Assembly: GCA_026645575.1 (NCBI GenBank)
Contig: JAPKMW010000069.1
Span: 1-64,000, forward strand
Length of the DNA stretch: 64,000 nucleotides
Reading direction: 5' to 3'
Origin: Caldilineaceae bacterium
GTDB taxonomy: Bacteria > Chloroflexota > Anaerolineae > Caldilineales > Caldilineaceae
Below the pieces are notes generated by a model that did not search any database, had not been told where the DNA came from, and saw only the letters and a program-made list of their open reading frames with translations. Shown here one piece after another: positions 51,967 through 60,635 of this stretch (the stretch's first letter is position 1; each line of letters starts with the position of its first letter). The position numbers were made by a program, and so were the translations under genes.

Positions 51967-54900
51967 TTAGAAGACTCCTGTCAGATCAAGCGCCTGTTCG
52001 GTGGCGGGCAGGGCCAGCCCACCGCTCTGCTGGGCTTGGACGAAGGCTTGCACGCTGTTGAGCGCCGTTGCACTGGTGCGTTGACCGGTGTGGTCATGGG
52101 TGTGCCACGCTTCCTGGCTTACGCTCACCCCTGCCTGGTTTGAAACGATCTTGGCGCCGCCAGCGCGTTCAGCTAAGACGTTGTTGAGCGCGCCGTTGAC
52201 ATAGAGCCGGACGACTAGATCGCGGAAGCGGCTGCGTTGGGGCAATTTCACCAGATCGATTTGGATGGGCGTCTCTGTGCCAGTCACGTCGCTCAACATG
52301 CCGGCGCGCAGGCGCAGACCGGACTGTTGCTTGACAAAGCGGCTATTGTTGAGTGCTTCGCTGTCGTTGAGTTTTAGGAAGCTGCCGACGCCAAACCAAT
52401 CGTCTTCGGGGACGCCGCCCAGGTTGCTGCTCACCGTCAGGGTGTGGCGGCTGCCCAGATCAATGCCCTCGGCTTTTTCGATGGCGAGGTTGAGCGGCAC
52501 CCGCTTCTGCTCCCAGATCAATTCGCCAACGGGCGCCAACAGGTTGCTTTCACGGGCATGGGGGGCAAAGATGACGCTGCGATCTTCGCCTTCGATGCGC
52601 AGATTCTCCGGTTTGCTCAGTTCGCCCTTGCGCAGTTCCGGCTGGAGATATTGGGGTAGGTTGGGAATCGGGGCGATCTGCTCCTTGGGGTTGCTACTCA
52701 GTTCAATGGTGACATTAGCTGAGACCTTGACAAAGAGGATGCGGACGCTGGCGCGGGCGGCCAAGACCAATGGCCCCGGCCCGCTCAACTGCCCCTCCAC
52801 CCGCACACTACAGAGCGAGACGCCAAAGACTTCGACATCAAAGCCGGCATCGACACGGGCGATAAAGTAGAAGGGCTTGAACTGGATGAGCGCATCAAAG
52901 CCAAACCAGCCGTGCGCAGAGATAGGGCCAATTTCGATGCCCGCTTCGGTGCGCGACCCCAACTGGAAGGTGTTGGAGGTGAGCGCCAGATACATCTCTT
53001 GTTTGAGCCAGACAACGCCCAGGGAAACGCTGACGCCAACGCGCGCCACCCGTGGCAGTTCCATGGCGCCGGGGTTGAAGGCCGGATGAAAGCCACCCAC
53101 CGTAAAGAGAAAATAGCCGTTGACGCCATAGGCAATGCGCAACGCTACGCCGCCGGTAATGCGGAAGATGCCCAACACATGGGAGTTGACCAGCGCCGCG
53201 TCAAAGAAGATGAGCGATTTGGTAAAGTCAATGCCGCCGATAAAGTCCATGCGCAGATAGACCAGGGCAACGTCTTCGGAACCAATGACCAGCCGCGCCG
53301 AGCCGGCAATAAAGATTTTACGCGGGCCGGGCAACTCGATAAAGACGCCGACATCAAGCTTCAGCAGGGCCAGCCAGTTGATCTGCAAGGTGGGGCCGAT
53401 GAGAAAGACCCCCTTTTCCACCGGGAAAAACTCGCGCATGTCACCCAGCAATTTGGGGGCATTGCGCATGGGGTCGTCATTAAAGAGCACATCCCCGGCC
53501 GCGCCGCTGGTCAACCGCTCGCGCAACAGGTCGGTGTCGGCGCGGCGATTGATGCCGACCAGCCCGCCAAAGCCGGAGACGGCAAAGCCAAAGCCCAGTT
53601 GAATGCCCGGCAGCGGCAGCCGAATGCCAATGAGCGCGACAAAGGCCGGATCGCCACCGGGGAGCGCCTGGTAGATGCCATAGGCAAAGGCGCCAATGCC
53701 CAACACCTTGAGTTGCAGGGCGCCGGCAAATTCGTTGTCGCTGATCAGATTGAGAAAGCCGCCGCCCTTGACCGGGCCAGCATCTAGTTCCAGACCAATG
53801 CCCTGGGGTGGCAACAGCCCGCCATTGTCGCCCTGCCAGCGCCCAAACCAAACGCCGGCGCCATCCATCGCCGCGCGCAGCGGCCCAAGCTGGGCATTGG
53901 CGCCATAGCGGAAGAGCGCCCGTAGGTGAAGCCCCCCTTCTTTAGGGGCGATTTCCAGCCGCGTCACCACCGTATCAAGGTTGAGACCAGCCCCGCTGCC
54001 GCCGATCTTGAGGTTGAGTGGCGTAGCAAATTGCACGCCCAGCGCCGGTAAGCCGTCGGCGCTGCCCTGGCCGGTCAACCCCTGGCCCTGGACGTAGCGC
54101 ATCTCAACATCGGAAGCGAATTTGAGTTGGGTCGGCAAGTTGAGGCCAAAGTTGAGAAATTTGAGAAAATCTGGCTTGAGCGCAAATTGCACCTTAGCCA
54201 ATTGGAGCGCAAGGTCAAAGCGCGGGGCGCCGCTATGCAGCCGTAGCCCTAACGCCACCGTCTGGATGGCAAAATGCGTCCCCGCTGGCTCACCAATGAG
54301 CAGGGCGTTGGCATTGGCGGGTTGCTTGCGTAGGAAGATGCCAAAGTCGCCGTCGGATGGGGCTGCGCCATCAATGCCCGTGGCACTGAATTTGATCTGA
54401 ACGCGCTGCAAGCCGGTAGCGCTGCTGGTAAAGGTCAGTTGCCAGCCGTTGCCCAGATCGACCGAGCGCGCTTTGAGGCTTTCGGCGGCTTTGATCCCGA
54501 CTTCGACGCCCAATTCATTCAGTTGTGCAAACGCATCCGGGCCATTAAGCGCCAGATAACCGATGGCGCCTTCTGCCGCAGGGCCGGCCTGTGTCTTGAA
54601 CTCTTCCAGCGTTAGTGGCAGGGTAAAGGGCAGTGGCAGCCGCAACGGGGAATTGATCAGATCGATCAACTGGTCAAGCGTCACGCCCGGTTCGCCGGCT
54701 ACGGGTAAGGCGGCAAAGCCTTCCTGACTGTACTCCAGGGTCAGCAGGGCTTGGGGTGAGGAGAGCAGTAACAAGGTCAGCGCCTGCAACGCTTTGACAT
54801 CGTCTAACTTCTGCACCTTGTTCAACAGTAAATTAAGTGCATAGTCGCCCGGCTCCGTCAGGAGATCCTGGAGCGCGGCCCAGTTGATGGCAAAGGCCGC

Positions 54901-55197
54901 CGGTTGGGCGCCCTCCCATTGGAAGCTGATGACGCCCAGGAGGGTCAATGCTTCGGCCAAGCGGGGGAAGCTCATCTGAAGGGCGCGCACCACCAACGTT
55001 TCATGCAAGCGGGTGTCATTGGTGATGGTGCGCAGGGTCGCCAGCCAGCGGGCAATGCCTTCGCCACTGGGATCCACACTCACCGCCCCCAACACAGCCA
55101 GCCGGTCGCCGATGGGCAGCAGGATCGGCGGCGGTGGCGGGTCGCCGGCCAGACTCTTTTGTAGCACCTGGGTAAGCGATTCGAGGATATTTGCCAT
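51967..55197 (-). CDS. DUF6603-type large protein, operon gene 1
   Basis: About 1076 residues from ATG 55197 (an ATG 16 codons earlier exists, in sequence that looks intergenic). There is no signal peptide. Residues about 230-760 consist of many repeated amphipathic strands with GFGFAVSGFGGLVGINRRAD and FLIGPTLQINW, resembling a long beta-helix or open beta-barrel-like sheet. I connect it with the DUF6603 family, known only from bacterial hypothetical proteins. The C-terminal 250 residues are a separate beta domain (IAPIPNLPQYLQPELRKGEL). First gene of the six-gene operon, so presumably made in the largest amount. Confidence 0.7.
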   Translation of the reverse strand: MANILESLTQVLQKSLAGDPPPPPILLPIGDRLAVLGAVSVDPSGEGIARWLATLRTITNDTRLHETLVVRALQMSFPRLAEALTLLGVISFQWEGAQPAAFAINWAALQDLLTEPGDYALNLLLNKVQKLDDVKALQALTLLLLSSPQALLTLEYSQEGFAALPVAGEPGVTLDQLIDLINSPLRLPLPFTLPLTLEEFKTQAGPAAEGAIGYLALNGPDAFAQLNELGVEVGIKAAESLKARSVDLGNGWQLTFTSSATGLQRVQIKFSATGIDGAAPSDGDFGIFLRKQPANANALLIGEPAGTHFAIQTVALGLRLHSGAPRFDLALQLAKVQFALKPDFLKFLNFGLNLPTQLKFASDVEMRYVQGQGLTGQGSADGLPALGVQFATPLNLKIGGSGAGLNLDTVVTRLEIAPKEGGLHLRALFRYGANAQLGPLRAAMDGAGVWFGRWQGDNGGLLPPQGIGLELDAGPVKGGGFLNLISDNEFAGALQLKVLGIGAFAYGIYQALPGGDPAFVALIGIRLPLPGIQLGFGFAVSGFGGLVGINRRADTDLLRERLTSGAAGDVLFNDDPMRNAPKLLGDMREFFPVEKGVFLIGPTLQINWLALLKLDVGVFIELPGPRKIFIAGSARLVIGSEDVALVYLRMDFIGGIDFTKSLIFFDAALVNSHVLGIFRITGGVALRIAYGVNGYFLFTVGGFHPAFNPGAMELPRVARVGVSVSLGVVWLKQEMYLALTSNTFQLGSRTEAGIEIGPISAHGWFGFDALIQFKPFYFIARVDAGFDVEVFGVSLCSVRVEGQLSGPGPLVLAARASVRILFVKVSANVTIELSSNPKEQIAPIPNLPQYLQPELRKGELSKPENLRIEGEDRSVIFAPHARESNLLAPVGELIWEQKRVPLNLAIEKAEGIDLGSRHTLTVSSNLGGVPEDDWFGVGSFLKLNDSEALNNSRFVKQQSGLRLRAGMLSDVTGTETPIQIDLVKLPQRSRFRDLVVRLYVNGALNNVLAERAGGAKIVSNQAGVSVSQEAWHTHDHTGQRTSATALNSVQAFVQAQQSGGLALPATEQALDLTGVF

Positions 55198-55324
55198 AGA
55201 CAGTTCCGTTCTGGAATGAACCGCAAGGATGCCAAGAACACGCAAAAACGCTCTGCGCCCTTTGCATCGCTACGGTTACGTAGATCGGTTAACACTGGCT
55301 TTACGATAGTCGAACGCTGTGTGG

Positions 55325-55374
55325 AAAGGAAGCGTTTTTTTGCCAAAAAGTTGCCAACTGGGGACGCTTCCTTT
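55325..55374 (-). promoter_or_regulatory. Hairpin in the leader of the six-gene operon
   Basis: AAAGGAAGCGT (55325-55335) is perfectly inverted at 55364-55374 (ACGCTTCCTTT), with an A/T-rich interior and inner TTGCC/GGCAA-like pairs. It lies about 130-180 bp upstream of the DUF6603 start in the divergent region shared with the toxin-antitoxin pair. It may act as an operator, attenuator or upstream terminator. Confidence 0.5.
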
Positions 55375-55439
55375 ATCTGAGTCATTGCCACAACAATAGA
55401 CAAGACGACGATTGCTTGTATTTGACAAAGCAAACACAA

Positions 55440-55466
55440 TTGACACAAAATAATAACGTTTAATAC
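55440..55466 (+). promoter_or_regulatory. Candidate promoter of the toxin-antitoxin operon
   Basis: TTGACA (55440-55445) and TAATAC (55461-55466) with a 15-base spacer, shorter than usual; a second TTGACA occurs at 55422. The region is AT-rich and 24 bp before the antitoxin start, with AAGGAG (55477-55482) as ribosome site. Confidence 0.45.
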
Positions 55467-55489
55467 AACATACAATAAGGAGCTTATTA

Positions 55490-55726
55490 ATGACGCTAAG
55501 AACAACTGTCTATTTAGATGAAGGTGTCGCCGAACGAATACGACGTTTTATTCCCCAGCGTGGTCTTAGTCAGTTGGTTAACGACTTGTTACAACAAAAA
55601 GCGGCCGAACTGGAACAAGCGGAAATCGAACGCCAGATGCGTGAGGGTTATCTAGCCGTGCGAGAGGATCGCAAGGCGCTCAACGAAGAATGGCAGATCG
55701 TTGACGGTGAGGGGTGGCCGGCATGA
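55490..55726 (+). CDS. Ribbon-helix-helix antitoxin of MazEF-type pair
   Basis: 78 residues. The N-terminus RTTVYLDEGVAERIRRFIPQ followed by GLSQLVNDLL has the strand-helix-helix pattern of Arc/MetJ-like DNA-binding antitoxins. The rest is a charged helix with Gln/Glu, apt to wrap the toxin. It presumably represses its own operon and neutralises the downstream MazF-like toxin, whose start codon overlaps its stop (ATGA). Confidence 0.85.
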   Translation: MTLRTTVYLDEGVAERIRRFIPQRGLSQLVNDLLQQKAAELEQAEIERQMREGYLAVREDRKALNEEWQIVDGEGWPA

Positions 55727-56067
55727 ACTACCCTCACCGTGGTGAAGTGTACTGGGTTCAGTTAGATCCAACCATTGGCTCCGAAATTGCCAAAACGCGA
55801 CCGTCGGTCATCATTTCCAATAATATCGGCAATCAGGTGGCGGATCGGGTCATTGTCGCACCGATGACGACCGCCAATGTGGGCAAAGTCTACCCGTTTG
55901 AGGTGAAAGTGGAAAGCGGTGAAGGCGGGGTTGCACAACCCAGCAAAATTTTGCTCGACCAGATTCGCACCGTCGATAAAGCACGTCTAGGGAATCGGCT
56001 TGGGCAACTACCGGCAGCACGGATCGAAGAAGTGAATCGTGCAATCCGGTTGAGTTTGGCCGTGTAG
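55723..56067 (+). CDS. MazF/PemK-type endoribonuclease toxin
   Basis: 114 residues from ATG 55723, overlapping the antitoxin stop; a GTG three codons upstream is less likely. The family core is clear: RGEVYWVQLDPTIGSEIAKT, RPSVIISNNIGN, VIVAPMTTAN, and SKILLDQIRTVDKARLG with the conserved late strand. The Arg and Thr residues expected at the active site are present. It cuts mRNA at short sequences when freed from its antitoxin. The pair lies head-to-head with the six-gene operon and may stabilise that locus. Confidence 0.9.
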   Translation: MNYPHRGEVYWVQLDPTIGSEIAKTRPSVIISNNIGNQVADRVIVAPMTTANVGKVYPFEVKVESGEGGVAQPSKILLDQIRTVDKARLGNRLGQLPAARIEEVNRAIRLSLAV

Positions 56068-56090
56068 GAGACGGGAAGACAAGAAGAAGG

Positions 56091-56171
56091 GGAGACAAGA
56101 AGACAGAAAACAGAAGGCAGAGGTCGGGAAATTTCCACCGATGCAGACTATCTTCTTGTCTTCTTGTCTCC
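56091..56171 (+). repeat. GACAAGAAG-striped inverted repeat after the toxin gene
   Basis: GGAGACAAGAAGACA (56091-56105) is exactly inverted at 56157-56171, within a longer run of alternating GACAAGAAG / CTTCTTGTC units. It may end the toxin-antitoxin transcript and the converging glycosyltransferase transcript. Same style as 12557-12658. Confidence 0.7.
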
Positions 56172-56205
56172 TTGTCTGTATATACTTCAAGGTGCCACCT
56201 GCGGA

Positions 56206-58833
56206 TCAGGGCGCTACCACCGCCACTGTCCCCAACACGGCGCCGCTGACCGCCTGTCCATCGGCTTGGGTGACGGGAAGGAGCGTCTGGCTGCCGTCCG
56301 CCCCAACTTCATAGAGAGTGACGTAGATCGAATAGGTTCCTGGTTGGGCGTCGGGCGCAATGGGAACGTGATAGCGGTCATAGATGCGATCCCCTGGCGT
56401 CCAGAGGGTGGTGGGATAGCGGTTGCAGCCTGGTTCGCCATCGCGTTGACCGGCCTTGCGCGCATCGGTGAGATCGATGATCTGGATCGAAACATCATAG
56501 TTGACCGTTAACGGTTGTTCTGTCTGCCAGTAGAGTTCGACTTCCAACTCGCCACCAGGCTTCACCTCTGCGACATCAATATTGTACCCAAGCAATCCAA
56601 TGTGGTTATCAAAGCGATAACCGGTGGGGTTGGGGACGGGTTGCGTACCGAGTGGCCCATTGCGGGTAAAGGGCGCCAACCGTTGGCTGTTGTAAAAATC
56701 GGTAAACTCCTCTTCACGGATAATGCGGGGCGTCGCGGTCTGTTCGGCAGGCAGGCGCTCTTTGTGGGCATAAATTTCCAGGTGGGGCTGCTCATTCGTG
56801 GTGACAACGCCCCAGAGGTAATGGGTCTCCTGTAGCTGGCGGCGCTGTTCATCGACAATTGGGCGATCTACCGGCAGTGGATAGGGAACCAACAAGTAGT
56901 AATTGGGGTCATCGCGTGGACAAAATTCCTCGCCGCGCAAGTACCAGTCGGGAACAGAGGAGAAACGGTCGTTGCTGTCAAAGCGGCCCTGTAACGTGCC
57001 TTGGGCATAGAGCGCGCCGATGCTCTTCCAGCCATTGCGCAGGGGAAAGCCAAAGATCGACTCAAAGGCGGGTGTTGTGTAGCTGGTCCAATAACCAGCA
57101 GGGCGATTTTCGTCCCAAGTGTGCAAGACTTCAACCCGGTTGACGACAAAAAGTTGATAGACGTAGTTGCCGAAGATCAGCACCAGTAACGCCATCGCCG
57201 GGGCCAGCAGCCAGCGCGCCGACCAACCGCCCCAAGCGTTGCGCATGGCCGTCCAAAGCTGCCCAATCACCATGCCGGTCACAATAGCCCAGGGAATGAA
57301 AAAAATATAGACATGGGTGCCTGGCTTGACCACAAAAAAGATAACACCCAACAGCGGCGCACTAAACCAGAGCCAGGCGGTGCGTTCGTTTTGCGGCAGG
57401 CGCGGGGCAAACCAAACGGTGGCAAAGAGGGCGACCCACAGCCAGAGCGCCAGCCGCCCCGGTAACTGAAAAAAGGCGGCGGAATCGATCAAGAGCGCAG
57501 CCATCACCCCTGTCAGCAACAGCGTCAAGAGGAGCGCCAATGCTTTTGGCGTATAGCGCCAGTACGCACACACCAGGCCAGTCATAGTCAGGATGACCAG
57601 CAAGCCAAAATAGTAGCTGCTGCTGTAGAGTGTTGACCGCCCTGCCACAATCGCCAGCCCTTCCGGCATACTGCGCCCAGCCAACCGATAGCCGAAGATG
57701 TAGGCGAAGGTGTCGCGAAAAAACTCAGGATCAAGAATAAAGGGTACATAAAAGGCGGCCAGGAGCGCAACGCCCATCAGCAGTGGCAACGTCAACTGGC
57801 GCGCTACTAGCCAACTCTTGGCGCGCCAATCGCCCGCCTGTTGTCGCCAGTAACAAAGCAGCAGCCAGAACGCTGGCACAACAGCGATCACCGCTTCGTA
57901 GTGGGCAAGTAAGCCGGTTGCCAACAGCAGCGCGGCCACCAGAAAATAACGCCCGCTGCGTGGTCGATCCAGGGCGTGTTGCATGGCCAGCCCGGTCAAC
58001 ACTACCAGCAAGAAGATGAGACTCTGGTACTGCAACATACGGCCAAAAGCCATCAGGTAGCCATCGACCATCACCATCGCCGCCGCCCACCAGCCGGCCA
58101 CCGGGCCAAACCAGCGACGCGCCAGCAAGTAGGTTGCCAGAACACCCGTCCAACTGGCAAGGGCAAAGGGTAGATGGGCGGCAAACTCGGTCAGCCGGCC
58201 GGTCAGCACATAGAGCGCCGTTCCCATCAGGATCTCGCCGGGGCCTTTTTTGTGGACAAAGAGCGCTCGCTCCCAACCCTGGATCACATCGACAGAGCGT
58301 AATGCGACAATGGCTTCGTCGCCATGCAGTTCGGCATAGCCGATATTGGTAAAACGCAGGTAAGCCGCGCCGGCCAGCAACGCCAACAGCGCCAGGTTTG
58401 TCCAGTCGAACCACTGCCACCGCTCGCCTATTGCCACCGCGACCGGTTGCCCACGCCGTAGCCCGACAAGAAACAGGAAGAGCAGAATAATCCCATGAAA
58501 CGTGAGCGCAACTTGCAGAAAGGTTAAACCGCCGGGGAGATAACTCAGCCCTAACAGCGTCAACACCAGGACGCCATAGCCCAGACCAACGCTATAGACC
58601 AGCCGTTCACCAAAACTGGGCGTACCGGCGCGATTGCCAAGCAATAACTCGGCCAGGAGCGCACCTGGCAACAACGCCGCTAACCCCAAGGCCGCCCAAC
58701 TTTGCAGCGGATCAGGCGCCGGCAGGAGGAGTAAGAGATCACAAAGCAGCAGCGCCGCCGGTGTAAAGGCGAGTGCGATCCATGTTTGTCGCGGCATGGT
58801 CGCCAGACGCACGGCGAAAGAGTTTTTTACCAT
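56206..58833 (-). CDS. GT39/ArnT-like membrane glycosyltransferase with C-terminal periplasmic domain
   Basis: 875 residues. About twelve hydrophobic segments cover residues 15-560. The first large outer loop has GYAELHGDEAIVALRSVDVI (catalytic Asp about 172) and the following KKGPGEILMGTALY, as in the PMT/ArnT fold that uses polyprenyl-phosphate sugars. The soluble remainder (about 570-875) ends with a beta-sandwich domain (LGYNIDVAEVKPGGELEVEL, YWQTEQPLTVNYDVSIQIID), which recurs in many Chloroflexota glycosyltransferases. It probably glycosylates proteins or lipids at the outer face. It follows the radical SAM gene on the same strand with a hairpin in between. Confidence 0.88.
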   Translation of the reverse strand: MVKNSFAVRLATMPRQTWIALAFTPAALLLCDLLLLLPAPDPLQSWAALGLAALLPGALLAELLLGNRAGTPSFGERLVYSVGLGYGVLVLTLLGLSYLPGGLTFLQVALTFHGIILLFLFLVGLRRGQPVAVAIGERWQWFDWTNLALLALLAGAAYLRFTNIGYAELHGDEAIVALRSVDVIQGWERALFVHKKGPGEILMGTALYVLTGRLTEFAAHLPFALASWTGVLATYLLARRWFGPVAGWWAAAMVMVDGYLMAFGRMLQYQSLIFLLVVLTGLAMQHALDRPRSGRYFLVAALLLATGLLAHYEAVIAVVPAFWLLLCYWRQQAGDWRAKSWLVARQLTLPLLMGVALLAAFYVPFILDPEFFRDTFAYIFGYRLAGRSMPEGLAIVAGRSTLYSSSYYFGLLVILTMTGLVCAYWRYTPKALALLLTLLLTGVMAALLIDSAAFFQLPGRLALWLWVALFATVWFAPRLPQNERTAWLWFSAPLLGVIFFVVKPGTHVYIFFIPWAIVTGMVIGQLWTAMRNAWGGWSARWLLAPAMALLVLIFGNYVYQLFVVNRVEVLHTWDENRPAGYWTSYTTPAFESIFGFPLRNGWKSIGALYAQGTLQGRFDSNDRFSSVPDWYLRGEEFCPRDDPNYYLLVPYPLPVDRPIVDEQRRQLQETHYLWGVVTTNEQPHLEIYAHKERLPAEQTATPRIIREEEFTDFYNSQRLAPFTRNGPLGTQPVPNPTGYRFDNHIGLLGYNIDVAEVKPGGELEVELYWQTEQPLTVNYDVSIQIIDLTDARKAGQRDGEPGCNRYPTTLWTPGDRIYDRYHVPIAPDAQPGTYSIYVTLYEVGADGSQTLLPVTQADGQAVSGAVLGTVAVVAP

Positions 58834-58883
58834 TGTGTACCTTATTGCATTACGACTCGACTAGAAGTGAAGGGGGTGAGATC

Positions 58884-58946
58884 GTAGGTGTAGGTTTGTA
58901 ACGGCATAGCTCCTGCGAAACCCATGTGGTTGCAAACCGCACCTAC
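58884..58946. repeat. Imperfect inverted repeat between GT39 and radical SAM genes
   Basis: GTAGGTGTAGGTTTGTAAC (58884-58902) pairs with GTTGCAAACCGCACCTAC (58929-58946) with one bulge. The right arm overlaps the radical SAM stop codon, so it may act as its terminator. Confidence 0.6.
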
Positions 58947-60025
58947 TGATCCAGCGCCACATCCAGCACTACTTTGGCGACTGTAGGCGGGTGGAGGAGC
59001 ATGTTGGCATAGTTGGCGTTGGCCATGGGGCAGGCGCATTCCTTGCGTTTGATGCTACCACGCAGTTGCTCCATTGCTTGACTACGCCAGAGCGGGGTGA
59101 TGTCATAGTTGTGGTCGCGCAGGTTGCCCACCGCTTCGGCACGGATGCAACAGCTCCACAAGTCGCCATTGGGGGCAATGTGGGCGCTGGCCCAGCCGGC
59201 ATAGCAAGGGATGACTTGGTCGCGTTCGTGGAGAACACGCTTGGCAAGCTGGTAATACTGGGCGCGAAATGCTTGTGTAAAACGGGCAATGCCCTTGGCT
59301 GGCGCTTGTTTGGCTTGCTGACTGAGGAAATCGGCAATGGGATCGTAATCGTCCGGGCGCGGGGTAATGCCCCAACCGACCGTGTCCAGTTCGACCCGCT
59401 CTTCGGCCACCTCGGTGATGTAGCTGTCCGGCTCTAAAAATTTGAGACCAGCTTGGATCTCTTTGAAACGGTGAACATTGAAGCGGCTGATGACGGTATG
59501 GATGGTCAGCACCAGATTCTTGTGGGTCTTTTGCAATTCTTTGAGTTGTTGCCACGTTTTCATCGAAAGCTTCCAGTTGCCCTCGACGCCCCGAATGTCA
59601 TCATGTTCATCGCCGATGCCATCCAGGCTGAGGTTGATGCCGATACTGCTGGTGGGGCATTCGCGACACATGCGCTCGGTCATCGCCAGCACCCGGTCGG
59701 TCAACATGCCGTTGGTGGGGATGGTGATCACTTCGGGCTTGCAATGGTTGTAGGCGCTAATCACCAAGTCATCTAAATCATTGCGCAAAAATGGCTCGCC
59801 GCCGGTAAAGGTCATATAGAAGGGCGACTGCCCCAAGCTGGCAAAGACCTTGTCCCATTCCGCCACCGTCAGATCATCATTCGGCTTGCGCCAGACATCG
59901 CAGGTGCGACATTTGCTGTTGCAGCGAAAGCTGATGCTGATGACAATGGAAAAGGGTTTGATCGCCGGCCAGCCAAAGGTGCGAAAGGCCCAGTAGAGTG
60001 GTAGTTTGGGAATGAGTCCGAGCAT
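58943..60025 (-). CDS. Radical SAM/SPASM-like enzyme
   Basis: 360 residues. The radical SAM cluster motif is [12 protein letters not shown] (C35, C39, C42), followed by the glycine motif [11 protein letters not shown]. The C-terminal part has the cysteines of an auxiliary cluster ([11 protein letters not shown] and [12 protein letters not shown]), as in SPASM/twitch maturases. Substrate unknown; related enzymes modify peptides, cofactors or lipids, or act in B12-independent biosynthesis. A short hydrophobic N-terminal stretch may bring it near the membrane. Start ATG 60025. Confidence 0.85.
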   Translation of the reverse strand: MLGLIPKLPLYWAFRTFGWPAIKPFSIVISISFRCNSKCRTCDVWRKPNDDLTVAEWDKVFASLGQSPFYMTFTGGEPFLRNDLDDLVISAYNHCKPEVITIPTNGMLTDRVLAMTERMCRECPTSSIGINLSLDGIGDEHDDIRGVEGNWKLSMKTWQQLKELQKTHKNLVLTIHTVISRFNVHRFKEIQAGLKFLEPDSYITEVAEERVELDTVGWGITPRPDDYDPIADFLSQQAKQAPAKGIARFTQAFRAQYYQLAKRVLHERDQVIPCYAGWASAHIAPNGDLWSCCIRAEAVGNLRDHNYDITPLWRSQAMEQLRGSIKRKECACPMANANYANMLLHPPTVAKVVLDVALDQ

Positions 60026-60061
60026 TTTTCCTTTATCGGCGTTTAGCTATGTTGAAACGGG

Positions 60062-60541
60062 TTATCCGTTTTCAATAATGTGAGTGGACGCTGGGGAATC
60101 GGGAAAATAGAGTTCGTCCATCTCGTTGAGATGTTGTTGGCGCTCTTCTTCCGTTAATTCCCGCCATTCCTGTGCAGCAGGGCTATCATATTCTTCCGGC
60201 GGGCGTACAAAGCCCGACGCCATTAATCGTCGAATGACTTCTTCACGCGGTAAATCTTTATGGGTGGGCTTTTGTGCTTGATTAGGTCGGCGGTATAAGA
60301 ATTCCGCTTCATCGTCTCGCATTTTATATGTTTCGTGAGCCTGAACTGCTACCCACGATCTTCCATCATCTTCTTTGACTTCATCTTCGGTTACGCTTGC
60401 TTTGTAATCAAGAAATTGCACAAATTGCCAGACATCGCGCAACTGCTCTCGGTTCAAATGAGCTAACGCTCCTTTCACCATTTCAACCGTAACCAACGGC
60501 GTTGCCGCCTCTGCTGTTTGGGTAAATGTCAATTGTGTCAT
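60062..60541 (-). CDS. Small acidic protein, paralogue of 62039-62362
   Basis: 159 residues from ATG 60541. Residues about 30-50 read AHLNREQLRDVWQFVQFLDY followed by K and an acidic stretch, matching the motif LRPAQLAEVWKFIQFLDYKD of the gene at 62039-62362. The remainder is very rich in Glu, Arg and Asp with a PREEVIRRLMASGF helix. Such 'VWxFIQFLDY' proteins look like antitoxins or DNA-binding partners of PIN- or nucleotidyltransferase-type toxins. It flanks the nucleotidyltransferase gene on the downstream side. Function inferred from position only. Confidence 0.6.
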   Translation of the reverse strand: MTQLTFTQTAEAATPLVTVEMVKGALAHLNREQLRDVWQFVQFLDYKASVTEDEVKEDDGRSWVAVQAHETYKMRDDEAEFLYRRPNQAQKPTHKDLPREEVIRRLMASGFVRPPEEYDSPAAQEWRELTEEERQQHLNEMDELYFPDSPASTHIIENG

Positions 60542-60635
60542 GGTGATCGTGTCCGTTTCTGTGCTAACCCCAAATCGATCCATCGCTATTCCATAGCCCA
60601 AGTATACCCTACAATGGGCAAAGAACGGATTTTCA

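Noticed and set aside
39995..55197. Complete contractile injection system or Tc toxin locus
   Set aside because: No sheath, tube, baseplate wedge, spike or AAA+ ATPase is seen, and no RHS/TcC or TcA-type toxin repeats.
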